From Dehalococcoidia bacterium (lineage in GTDB: Bacteria; Chloroflexota; Dehalococcoidia; UBA2979): a DNA stretch of 36,323 nucleotides. Position 1 is the stretch's first letter; every line of letters begins with the position of its first letter. Below, one piece after another: positions 1-7,331 of the stretch. The notes beneath the pieces are model-generated. The model saw only the letters and a list, made by a program, of their open reading frames with translations, had not been told where the DNA came from and searched no databases. The translations under genes and the position numbers were made by a program. The stretch lies in the NCBI GenBank assembly GCA_030745285.1, contig JASLOV010000121.1, positions 1 through 36,323 on the forward strand, given 5' to 3'.

Positions 1-897
1 GCTGCCATCGAAGCCATCAAGGAGCTCGTGGACGGAGTCGGGGGGGGCGGCGAAGAGATGGAGCAGGCCCTGGAGGCCTTCGACCAGATCGACGAGCTCT
101 TCAACGAGAAGAAGATCGGCGAGAAACTCAAGGAAGCCGGCCTGGACGTGACGAGCGCCAAGGCGGGCTCGCGGGACGGCTGGAAGACGATGGAGGTCAA
201 GGCGGCCGTCAAGGACCTGAACGCCTTCCTGAAGAAGGCGGAGAAGGACCAGAAGGAGGAGGTGGAGGATCTCCCCATCGACCTGCCGTTCGGCGACATC
301 GGCTCGATGGTCCCCGCGTTCTACAAGACCTCGACGCAGGGCGTCGGCAAGGTCGTGCTCATCCCCGCGATCGGCGATCTGCTCAACGACGCGTCCTTCG
401 ACCTCGAGCAGCTCGAAGACCTGGCTGACGATGAGCTCGAGCAGATCGAAGCTCAGATCGACGCCGCCCTGGCGAAGAACCCGGAGGAGAAGGTGCTCAC
501 CTTCGCCTGCAACTGGTGCTCCTACGCGGGCGCCGACCAGGCCGGGGTCGAGAAGGTCCAGTACCCGCCCTCCGCCCGCATCATCCGCACGATGTGCTCG
601 GCCCGGGTGAGCGAGCGCTTCGTGGCGCGGGCGATCGATGATGGCGCGGGCGCCGTCCTGATCACGGGCTGTCGCCTCACCGAGAAGGGTTCCGATTGCC
701 ACTACATCGATGCCAACGCGCAGACGGAGAAGCGCTTCAACTTCCTGCAGCGCAAGTACGGGCGGCGGGGCCTTGAGCCGGACCGGTTCCAGCTCCAGTG
801 GATCTCCGCCTCCGAGGGGAAGGAACTCGCCTCGAAGCTCCGCGAGATGGACGAGATCGTGCAGAAGCACGCGGCCAGCCTGACGGTGCAGGTGTGA
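1..897 (+). CDS. FlpD/MvhD-type iron-sulfur subunit, 5' end outside window
   Basis: The reading frame is open from base 1, so the true start lies upstream; 298 residues are visible. The last ~130 residues match the FlpD/MvhD family (delta subunit of F420-non-reducing hydrogenase, which passes electrons to heterodisulfide reductase). The diagnostic Cys are at visible residues 170 and 173 (CNWCSYAGAD), 199 (MCSARV), 224 (TGCR) and 233 (DCHY), and should bind a [2Fe-2S] cluster. The ~160 residues before the domain are charged and contain no Cys motif. They may be the end of an HdrA-like flavoprotein fused to MvhD, or a linker; the window cannot tell. The stop is one base before the start of the HdrC-HdrB-like gene, so the two are surely cotranscribed. 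No hydrogenase large or small subunit is visible here. Confidence 0.85.
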   Translation, partial: AAIEAIKELVDGVGGGGEEMEQALEAFDQIDELFNEKKIGEKLKEAGLDVTSAKAGSRDGWKTMEVKAAVKDLNAFLKKAEKDQKEEVEDLPIDLPFGDIGSMVPAFYKTSTQGVGKVVLIPAIGDLLNDASFDLEQLEDLADDELEQIEAQIDAALAKNPEEKVLTFACNWCSYAGADQAGVEKVQYPPSARIIRTMCSARVSERFVARAIDDGAGAVLITGCRLTEKGSDCHYIDANAQTEKRFNFLQRKYGRRGLEPDRFQLQWISASEGKELASKLREMDEIVQKHAASLTVQV

Positions 898-898
898 G

Positions 899-2116
899 AT
901 GACAACGGATACGCATCCGATCGTGCTCGATGACGATCTGTGGGAGCGGGTCGTCGAGATCTCGGGCGGCATCGCCAGCGCCTGTTACCAGTGTGGCGCA
1001 TGCACAGCCGCGTGCCCGTGGGGGCAGGTGCTCGGCGAGCCCCTGAGCGTTCGCAAGATGGTGCGGCGGGCCCAGCTTGGTCTGGAGGATGGTGCGACCG
1101 ACATCTGGCTCTGCACGTCCTGCAACCAGTGCCTCTCGCTCTGCCCGCGCGGCGTGGACATCCCCGCGCTCTTCCGCTCGCTCCGCAACGAAGCGTGGCG
1201 CAAGAACCTTGTGCCGGTCGGCCTCTCTTCGGTGCTCTGGGACCTGGAATGGGGCGGCAACCCGTGGGGGCAGCCGCCTTCCGAGCGTGCCGCGTGGGCT
1301 CGCGATCTCGACCTGCCCGACTACACGCCGGAGCACGAGTTGCTGCTCTACATCGGCTGCTCGTCGGCGCACGACCCGCGGCTTCAGCGTGTCGCGCGCG
1401 CCGTCGTCGCCGTCCTGAGGGCGGCGGACGTCTCGTTCGGCGTGATCGAGGACGAACCCTGCTGCGGCGAGGCCGCGCTCGGCCTCGGCAACGAGCAGTA
1501 CCTGGCCGAGATCGTGGAGCGAAACGAACGACAGCTCGCAGAGGCCGGCGTCACCGATCTGGTCGCGATCTCACCGCATTGTTTCGACATGTTCGCCTCC
1601 CATCACTCCGCCGAGGCCGTGGGCACGGGCTTCCGCGTTCGCCACTACACCCAGTTGCTTGCCGAGCTGATCGAGAATGGGCGGCTTGCGCTCGGTCAAT
1701 CGCCCGCGGCCGTCACCTACCAGGACCCGTGCTTCCTGGGCCGCGGGCACGGCGTCTACGCCGCGCCGCGGCAGGTGCTGACCGCAATCGGCGGCCTGGA
1801 GCTGCGCGAGATGGCGGAGAACCGCGAGCAGGGGCTGTGCTGCGGCGGCGGTGGCGGTCGCATGTGGATGGAGACGCCCGTGGAGCAGCGCTTCGCCGTC
1901 ACCCGCGCAGCGGACGCCCAGGCCACGGGCGCCGGGGTGCTTGCGACCGCCTGTCCCGCCTGCCTTTCGTGCCTGGAGGACGGGTTGAAGGTGGTGGGCG
2001 CGACAGACATCCGCGTGATGGACATCGCCGAGATCGTGGAGGCGGCGCTCGCACCCGCGGCGCAGTCCGACCACGAGCACGCGCAGATGCTCGCGGCGGA
2101 AGCGGCGTCCGCATGA
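899..2116 (+). CDS. Fused HdrC-HdrB-like (Fe-S)-binding oxidoreductase
   Basis: This 405-residue cytoplasmic protein combines a ferredoxin-like HdrC half with an HdrB-type half. Two [4Fe-4S] motifs are seen at C29/C32/C35/C39 and C72/C75/C78/C82. They are followed by two CCG domains: the first has C154, CCG at 188-190 and a lone C228; the second has C278, CCG at 314-316 and C352/C355/C358. In the first CCG domain the usual final CxxC is reduced to one Cys, so probably only the second holds a complete cysteine-rich site. The arrangement resembles HdrD, GlpC and the Fe-S proteins that work with ETFs. It lies between the MvhD-like gene (1-nt gap) and etfA (ATGA overlap), which suggests it relays electrons between the flavoprotein and MvhD sides of one complex. 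The true electron acceptor is unknown. Confidence 0.88.
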   Translation: MTTDTHPIVLDDDLWERVVEISGGIASACYQCGACTAACPWGQVLGEPLSVRKMVRRAQLGLEDGATDIWLCTSCNQCLSLCPRGVDIPALFRSLRNEAWRKNLVPVGLSSVLWDLEWGGNPWGQPPSERAAWARDLDLPDYTPEHELLLYIGCSSAHDPRLQRVARAVVAVLRAADVSFGVIEDEPCCGEAALGLGNEQYLAEIVERNERQLAEAGVTDLVAISPHCFDMFASHHSAEAVGTGFRVRHYTQLLAELIENGRLALGQSPAAVTYQDPCFLGRGHGVYAAPRQVLTAIGGLELREMAENREQGLCCGGGGGRMWMETPVEQRFAVTRAADAQATGAGVLATACPACLSCLEDGLKVVGATDIRVMDIAEIVEAALAPAAQSDHEHAQMLAAEAASA

Positions 2117-3147
2117 CCGAGTCCCGGTACGGACCGACAGAGGCGAGCGGTGTCTGGCTCCATCTCGAGTACGACGGAGAGAAGCTTGAAGGCGTCTCGC
2201 GAGAGCTTCTCGGCAAGGGACGCGAACTGGCGGATGGTCTCAGGGTGCCGGTCACCGGCATGCTGCTCGGCACCGCGCTCGTGAGTGTGGCGCGCGAGGC
2301 GATTGCGTATGGCGCCGACCGCGTGCTGATGGCGCAACACCCGCTGCTGGACCCGTACACCACGGACGCCCACGCGCGCGTCGCGTCGCAGCTCATAGGC
2401 GACGGCAAGCCCGACATCCTGCTGCTCGGCGCGACGCCCAACGGTCGCGACCTCGCCGGGCGGCTTGCGGTGCGCCTGCGGACCGGCCTGACGGCCGACT
2501 GCACTGACCTCGGGCTTGAGCAGGAGAGTGGCCTGCTGCTCGGAGAGGTCGTCGGCTTCGGCGGCGGCATCGTCGCCAGCATCAAGTGTGAGCAGCACCG
2601 CCCGCAGATGGCGACGGTGCGTCCTGGCGTCTTCGCGGAACCTGCTCCCGACGAGGCGCGGCAGGGCGCGGTCGAGGACGTGGCCGTCGATCTCAGCGAC
2701 CGTGATCTGCGCGTGCGGGTCGTGGAGCGCAGCGTGCAGCGCAGCGCCGGCATCACCGATGCGGAGTTGCTGGTGGTTGGCGGCGCGGGCACCGGCGGAG
2801 ACTTCGCCCTGCTGGAAGAGCTTGCCTCCCTGATCGGGGCGGAACTCGGCGTCACTCGCGTCGCCGTCGACGCCGGGTGGGCATCTCACGAGCGCCAGGT
2901 CGGCCAGACCGGCTACGTCACGCGTCCCCGGCTGACCCTCGTCTGCGGCGTGAGCGGCGCGCAGCAGTTCACCGTCGGGATCGACCAGGCCGAAGTCGTG
3001 CTCGCCGTCAACGCGGACGGCGAGGCCCCGATCTTCGATCGCGCGGACTACTCCGTCGTTGGCGACCTCTTCGAGGTGCTCCCGGCGATGATCGAGGAGG
3101 CGCGGGCGGCCCTTCAGGAGAAGGAGACGGCGGGAGCGCTGGCATGA
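2113..3147 (+). CDS. etfA: Electron transfer flavoprotein, alpha subunit
   Basis: A 344-residue EtfA-family protein. The N-terminal half is the adenine-nucleotide-alpha-hydrolase-like fold (GATPNGRDLAGRLAVRL near residue 106). The C-terminal FAD-binding domain is well conserved: VVGGAGTGG near 221, VGQTG at 263-267, GVSGAQQF at 279-286, APIFDRADY near 305 and VGDLFEVLP near 316. The ATG overlaps the stop of the preceding gene as ATGA; the frame stays open further upstream, but that part only shadows the Hdr-like gene. etfA comes before etfB here, whereas etfB-etfA is the more common order. EtfA should carry the electron-transferring FAD and pair with the next gene product. Whether this ETF bifurcates cannot be decided from motifs alone. 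Confidence 0.93.
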   Translation: MTESRYGPTEASGVWLHLEYDGEKLEGVSRELLGKGRELADGLRVPVTGMLLGTALVSVAREAIAYGADRVLMAQHPLLDPYTTDAHARVASQLIGDGKPDILLLGATPNGRDLAGRLAVRLRTGLTADCTDLGLEQESGLLLGEVVGFGGGIVASIKCEQHRPQMATVRPGVFAEPAPDEARQGAVEDVAVDLSDRDLRVRVVERSVQRSAGITDAELLVVGGAGTGGDFALLEELASLIGAELGVTRVAVDAGWASHERQVGQTGYVTRPRLTLVCGVSGAQQFTVGIDQAEVVLAVNADGEAPIFDRADYSVVGDLFEVLPAMIEEARAALQEKETAGALA

Positions 3148-4397
3148 CCGCCCCCCAGACCATCGTCTGCCTCAAGGTCGTGCCCCGGCCGGAGGAGGTG
3201 CGCGTCGATATGGAGACGCTCACGCTCGATCGCTCCGGCCGCTCCTTCATCAACCCAGCGGACATGCACGCGCTGGAGATGGCGCTGGCCCTGAAGGACC
3301 GCTACGGCGGCAGCGTGCGGCTGCTGGCGATGGGACCGCCCCCGTTCGAGGACTATCTACGGATCGCGCTGACGATGGGCGCCGATGAGGCGGTGCTTCT
3401 GAGCGACCGCGCCTTCGGTGGCGCGGACACGCTGGCCACCTCGTACACGCTCGCTGCCGGCATCCGCAAGATGGGCGATTTCGACCTCGTGCTCTGCGGC
3501 GAGGAGTCGTCCGACGGAGCGACCGCGCAGGTCCCAGCCGGCATCGCAGAGTGGCGGGATCTCCCGCAGATCACCTACGCCACTGACCTGGCTCTGATCG
3601 ACAGTCGTTGGCGGGTGCGAGCGACCCGCGAGGTGAGTGGCGGCCATGAGGTGCTCGTCTCGAGCCTACCCGTCGTGGTCTCGGTCAGGATGCGGTGCAA
3701 CGAACCGCGCTTTATGGACATGAGCCGCCGGCAGTGGGCCGCCGAGGCTCCCGTCACTATCTGGGGTGCTGAGGAGATCGATGCCGACCCGGCGATGATT
3801 GGGCTCAGCGGTTCTGCCACGACCGTCTCCGGGACGCACGAAGCGGCTGGCCGGGAGCGTCGCCGCGAGATGATCGGCGGCGCCCCCACGGAGCAGGCAC
3901 GCGCCCTGATGGCGCACATTCGCCCCTTCCTGGTAGGGTCGCCGGAGCAGAAGCGTGTGGCGATCGAGGTCGGCCGTGCACCCGGCGTTTCGCACAACGG
4001 ACAGGGAGGGTCGGAACCCGCACTCCCGCCGGTGGCGCCGGATCCCGTTCGCAGCCCGCGCCTCCAGCGGCGTCCGGGCGAGGCGGAGGACGGCGGGCCG
4101 AGCGGCGACGGGGTCGATGCATCCTGGAACGGACGCGCGGAGCTGCTCGATGCCGACGGTAGCGTGATCGCAGAGGTGCTCGCGGACCTCTGGAGACGCC
4201 CCGGCGAACAGTGGGGCGGCGATGTGCGGACCGAACTCGGTGGTGGCCACCTGCCGCTCGCCGGGGACTACGTCCTGCGCCTCGAGTCCGACGCCGAGTG
4301 CGTGGTCGCCAAGGGCGGCGCGGTCCGCGCATACGCTCGTGGCGGCCTCAGCGGCGAAGAGGTGTCGGTGCGCGGCAAGGGCGAAGCGCCCTTCTAG
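3144..4397 (+). CDS. etfB: Electron transfer flavoprotein, beta subunit, with extra C-terminal domain
   Basis: Residues 1-265 are a normal EtfB (VCLKVVPRPEEVRVD at the N-terminus, GEESSDGATAQVPAGIAEW near 118, and the region around VRMRCNEPRFMDMSR). The protein does not end there. A Pro/Gly/Arg-rich linker (about 266-325) leads to a further ~90-residue domain to residue 417. That domain alternates short hydrophobic strands and glycines (AELLDADGSVIAEVLADLW, GDYVLRLESDAECVVAKGG) and looks like a small beta-barrel or sandwich that I do not recognise. EtfB proteins are usually 250-265 residues. The start overlaps etfA as ATGA, making this the last gene of the four-gene operon. The ETF identity is firm; the role of the tail is unknown. 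Confidence 0.9.
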   Translation: MTAPQTIVCLKVVPRPEEVRVDMETLTLDRSGRSFINPADMHALEMALALKDRYGGSVRLLAMGPPPFEDYLRIALTMGADEAVLLSDRAFGGADTLATSYTLAAGIRKMGDFDLVLCGEESSDGATAQVPAGIAEWRDLPQITYATDLALIDSRWRVRATREVSGGHEVLVSSLPVVVSVRMRCNEPRFMDMSRRQWAAEAPVTIWGAEEIDADPAMIGLSGSATTVSGTHEAAGRERRREMIGGAPTEQARALMAHIRPFLVGSPEQKRVAIEVGRAPGVSHNGQGGSEPALPPVAPDPVRSPRLQRRPGEAEDGGPSGDGVDASWNGRAELLDADGSVIAEVLADLWRRPGEQWGGDVRTELGGGHLPLAGDYVLRLESDAECVVAKGGAVRAYARGGLSGEEVSVRGKGEAPF

Positions 4398-4403
4398 AGT
4401 GCG

Positions 4404-4433
4404 ACCGATCTGAGCAAGTCACGCCTGATCGGT
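4404..4433. terminator. Weak stem-loop between convergent genes
   Basis: ACCGATC and GATCGGT form a 7-bp stem around a 16-nt loop, seven bases after the etfB stop and before the convergent kinase remnant. There is no T-run, so it is at best a weak bidirectional terminator. Confidence 0.3.
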
Positions 4434-4463
4434 TGCCGCGGCTATATGCTCACGCTCTTCCGG

Positions 4464-4490
4464 TTCGACAGCGGCATTCGACAGCGGCAT
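4464..4490. repeat. 13-bp tandem direct repeat, two copies
   Basis: TTCGACAGCGGCA occurs twice head to tail with period 13, in the short gap before the 3' end of the kinase remnant. It is close to the inferred recombination junction of that pseudogene. Confidence 0.7.
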
Positions 4491-4502
4491 GAGAGCCATG
4501 CC

Positions 4503-5400
4503 CTAGCGATTCGCTGCGAGGTTGCCGCCGTTCGGACCGACGACCAGCACGGGCACGCCAGCGTGGCGCATGAGGTGCTCGGCCTGCTCCGGCGGCATGT
4601 ACGTCGCCGTGCCGACCATCATCCTCTGCTGCGTCAGCCGCGTGCGGTCGAGTGAGACCGCGAGCCCGAAGTCGCCGATCTTCGCCGTGCCATCCTCGGC
4701 CAGCCAGACGTTGCCGAGCGAGAGGTCGCGGTGCACGACGTTGTCGCCGTGTGCGGCCTCCAGCCCGCGGCAGATGTCCATCGCGATGCCGAGGGTGCGT
4801 GCCAGGGGGAGGTCCGCGTCAGCCTCGGCCAGCACGTCTTTCGCGGAGCCCCCCGCCATGTACTGGCTGACGATGTGGGGCTGGCTGACGCCCAAGACCT
4901 CCTCCTGCCCGAGGTCGAGCACAGGGACGATGTGCGGATGGTCGCCAAGGCGGCCCATCGCCTGCGCCTCGCGCGTGATGCGTTCGCGACCGGCGTCGTC
5001 GAGGCCCTCGGTGCGGATCAGCGCGAACGCCACCTCACGGTCGAGCAGGCTGTCATGCGCGAGGAAGACGCTTCTTGCCGCCTTCGCCGAGGAACTCCCG
5101 CACCTCGTAGCGGCCGCCGGCGAAGGCGGAGGGCATGGCGGGCTGAGGCATGGCGGGCTGAGCGGTTGCGCGGTCGGATGGTGATGGCTCGGACCGTGTG
5201 GCCGCTGGCGGGGTGGAGCCGGACGCCTGGTCCATCGCCTGCGCGGAGGCCAGCAGCATCTGCGCGTTGGCATTGTCGGCGTCGAGTGTGAGCGCCTCGC
5301 GGGCGCGACGGGCGGCGAGCGCCCAGTCCTCGGCGTCGGCGGCCGCCTCGGCCTGGTCGAGCAGGCCGTCGATGCGTCGCTGGATACGTTCGCCCGGCAT
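4503..5400 (-). pseudogene. Ser/Thr protein kinase remnant, frameshifted and fused to a UspA-like tail
   Basis: Read from 5400 leftward, an N-terminal helical leader (MPGERIQRRIDGLLDQAE) and an Ala/Pro linker lead into a kinase domain: YEVREFLGEGGKK, then after a frame change VFLAHDSLLDREVAFALI. The shift is at about 5070, where a CG pair seems lost or one base gained. Conserved parts remain (HRDL, IGDFGLAVSLD, GTATYMPPEQA). Two catalytic residues look lost, however: the beta-3 Lys is Arg (ALIRTEG) and the catalytic-loop Lys is Ser (HRDLSLGN). After PPEQA the C-lobe is missing and replaced by EHLMRHAGVPVLVVGPNGG, which reads like the C-terminal strand of a universal stress protein. I infer a deletion that joined two neighbouring genes. 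A working product is unlikely. It is convergent with the ETF operon and divergent from imuB. Confidence 0.8.
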
Positions 5401-5435
5401 GACGGCGGAATGATACCGTGTCGCGCCCGCTCCGC

Positions 5436-5470
5436 CCCGAACCGATGGCCCGAACCGATGGCTCGAACCG
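5436..5470. repeat. 13-bp tandem repeat upstream of the imuB promoter region
   Basis: CCCGAACCGATGG is present twice in tandem (5436-5448 and 5449-5461), followed by a partial third copy, CTCGAACCG. It lies between the kinase start codon and the LexA box. Confidence 0.75.
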
Positions 5471-5496
5471 TAAGGAGCCTGGTGCAGGCCTTGATA

Positions 5497-5512
5497 TAGA
5501 ACGTGCGTTCTA
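5497..5512. promoter_or_regulatory. LexA (SOS) operator upstream of imuB
   Basis: TAGAACGTGCGTTCTA has perfect six-base inverted arms (TAGAAC/GTTCTA) around GTGC. It matches the GAAC-N4-GTTC LexA box known from Gram-positive bacteria and many Actinobacteria. It lies 34 bp before the imuB start. It sits between a possible -35 (TTGATA, 5491) and a possible -10 (TAATAC, 5511), although their 14-bp spacing is short. The mutasome genes downstream are classic LexA targets, so function and context agree. Confidence 0.85.
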
Positions 5513-5546
5513 ATACCATGCCCCGTACCTCTCGGCGGGGGTATGT

Positions 5547-6857
5547 ATGCCGATAGCCTGTCTCCTGGTCCCTTCGTTCGCGCTTGCCTGTGAACTGGCG
5601 GAGCGGCCCTCGCTCGCCAGCCGCCCGGTCGCGCTCGCCGATATCGCCGGCCTGCGCGTGGAGGACTCGACGGCGGAGGCGGCGAGGCGCGGGGCGCGGC
5701 CGGGGATGACGCTGCGGGAGGCGGTGGCGTTCTGCCCCTCGCTGGCAGTGGTGACGCCGCACCCTGCCCGTGCCGCTCGCGCGGCCGAGGCGCTGGTGGA
5801 CGCGATGGCGATGGTCAGTCCGCTGGTGGAAGAAGCTGCGCCGGGCACCGTCTTCGCCGACCTGGTGGGGCTCGTCGGGGCGAGTGGCCTCTACCCCGAA
5901 CGGGGGATGGTGGAGCATGCGGTGCTGGAGGCCGCCCCCCGGGCGCTCACGCCCCGTCTCGGGGTCGCCGAACGTCGATTCACTGCATACGCCGCTGCCC
6001 GCAGCGTCACCGCGGGCGGGGCCGCTGCGGGTGAAGTCGCAGTGGGTGAGGCTCCCGCACGCTACTTCCCGGCTGGTGCGGGTCCGGCCAGCGGGTTGGA
6101 GGTCGGCGAGGTTGGCGAAGCCTCGGTCCCGGCAGCGCTGCGCATCGAGCCGGACGAGGCGGTGACGTTCCTCGCCGGCAAGCCGGTCGAATGGCTGCCG
6201 CTGGACGGCGAGCGGCGCGAGCGGCTGCGGCTGCTGGGGATCGAGACGATGGGTGCGTTTGCCCTGCTGCCTCGTCACACCGTCGAGGCGCAGTTCGGCG
6301 TCGCGGGCGGCCGCGCCTGGCTGGCGGCGCGGGGCGAGGACCCGACCGCGTTGAGGCCCCGGCCGTTCGCCCGGGAGCGGGTGATCGAGCAGGCCGAGGC
6401 GCAGCCGCCGCTGGTGAGCCGCGAGGCGGTGCAGCTCACCACGCAGCAGCTGCTGGGCCGGGCGCTGCGGCAGCCGCGGGCGCAGCGGCGCTTTGTGCGC
6501 GTGGTGCGGCTGCGGGCCGTGACGGAGGACGGCCGGCTCTGGGAGCGCACACAGACGATGAAGGAGCCGACCGGCGACCGCGAACGGCTGTGGACGGCGG
6601 TCCGTCCGCTACTGGAGTACGCCGACTACCCCGGCCCGATCGCGGAGCTGGAGCTGGAGCTGGGCGGGCTGACGGCGGAGAGCGGCCGCCAGGGCGGGCT
6701 CTTCGTCGATCGCACGCGCGTCCGCGAGCAGCTGGACGAGATGGTGCGGCACATGAAGGTGCGCTACGGGCAGTCGCCGGTGGCGCGGGTGGTGGATGTG
6801 GAGCCATGGAGCCGCATCCCGGAGCGCCGTCACGCGCTGCTGGAGTACGACCCGTGA
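5547..6857 (+). CDS. imuB: ImuB-like inactive Y-family polymerase, mutasome subunit
   Basis: A 436-residue Y-family polymerase relative. The N-terminal palm region (VPSFALACELAERP) is followed by FADLVGLVGASGLYP where true Y-family polymerases have the catalytic acidic pair. The helix-hairpin-helix-like part (LRLLGIETMGAFALLP) and a little-finger domain (QLTTQQLLGRALRQPRAQRR) follow. ImuB proteins lack polymerase activity and act as the hub linking DnaE2 to the beta clamp in error-prone repair. The start at 5547 is preceded by a GGCGGGGG stretch; another ATG at 5543 is out of frame. A LexA box stands directly upstream, and DUF6504 and dnaE2 follow in the same direction. No imuA/imuA' gene lies next to it. 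Confidence 0.85.
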   Translation: MPIACLLVPSFALACELAERPSLASRPVALADIAGLRVEDSTAEAARRGARPGMTLREAVAFCPSLAVVTPHPARAARAAEALVDAMAMVSPLVEEAAPGTVFADLVGLVGASGLYPERGMVEHAVLEAAPRALTPRLGVAERRFTAYAAARSVTAGGAAAGEVAVGEAPARYFPAGAGPASGLEVGEVGEASVPAALRIEPDEAVTFLAGKPVEWLPLDGERRERLRLLGIETMGAFALLPRHTVEAQFGVAGGRAWLAARGEDPTALRPRPFARERVIEQAEAQPPLVSREAVQLTTQQLLGRALRQPRAQRRFVRVVRLRAVTEDGRLWERTQTMKEPTGDRERLWTAVRPLLEYADYPGPIAELELELGGLTAESGRQGGLFVDRTRVREQLDEMVRHMKVRYGQSPVARVVDVEPWSRIPERRHALLEYDP

Positions 6858-6911
6858 ACGGTGAGGGCTTGTGGCGGCCCGGAGGGGAGGCGCGCCTCGT
6901 GCCGAAACGCT

Positions 6912-6943
6912 CGCTCGTCCTGAGCCCATCGAAGGATGAAGGG
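6912..6943. repeat. Widespread imperfect-palindrome repeat (CTCGTCCTGAGC...TCGAAGGATGAAG type)
   Basis: This stretch resembles a short repeat seen between genes in many high-GC genomes and metagenomes, generally of the form CTCGTCCTGAGC-x-TCGAAGGACGAG. The outer parts TCGTCCT and AGGATGA can pair, with one G-U. It fills most of the 90-bp gap between imuB and the DUF6504 gene, and also supplies the AAGGG that may act as ribosome binding site for that gene. The family assignment is from memory of the motif. Confidence 0.55.
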
Positions 6944-6947
6944 TCCG

Positions 6948-7283
6948 ATGACTGACAAGCGCCGTCGCGCCGACGGTCTGCTCCCGCTGGGGCTGCCCGT
7001 GCCGGTGCGCGTGCAGGTCGATGCCGCCGGTCTGCCGTCCACGGTGACGCTGGGCGGGCAGCAGGGCGGGGCGCCGCTGGCGGTTGAGCAGGTGGACGAG
7101 GCCTGGCGCATCGCCGAGGAGTGGTGGCGAGAGACGCCGCTCGGGCGCACCTATTACCGCGTGATCGTGGACGGCGGCCGTCCGCTCATGCTCTTCCACG
7201 ACGACCTCGCCGCCAGCAGCCCCGCTGGCACCGGCACGGCCGGCGCCAACCTCGAAGGGGACTGGTATGAGCAGCGGTACTAA
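6948..7283 (+). CDS. DUF6504-like small protein of the mutasome locus
   Basis: A 111-residue soluble protein with a VPVRVQVDAAGLPSTVTLGG strand region, then VDEAWRIAEEWWRE, TYYRVIVDGGR, LMLFHDDLA and a C-terminal WYEQRY. This Trp/Tyr-rich pattern fits the DUF6504 family, small proteins often encoded between imuB and dnaE2 in Actinobacteria and relatives. Its biochemical role is not established; position suggests an accessory part of the translesion complex. An upstream ATG at 6936 is in frame, but the one at 6948 has AAGGG five bases before it and begins at the natural N-terminus (MTDKRRR). Family assignment is by pattern and context. Confidence 0.72.
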   Translation: MTDKRRRADGLLPLGLPVPVRVQVDAAGLPSTVTLGGQQGGAPLAVEQVDEAWRIAEEWWRETPLGRTYYRVIVDGGRPLMLFHDDLAASSPAGTGTAGANLEGDWYEQRY

Positions 7284-7331
7284 CGCTGTGATCCTCTGCC
7301 CGAAACCTGGCAGACGGCCCGTTCGGACGAC

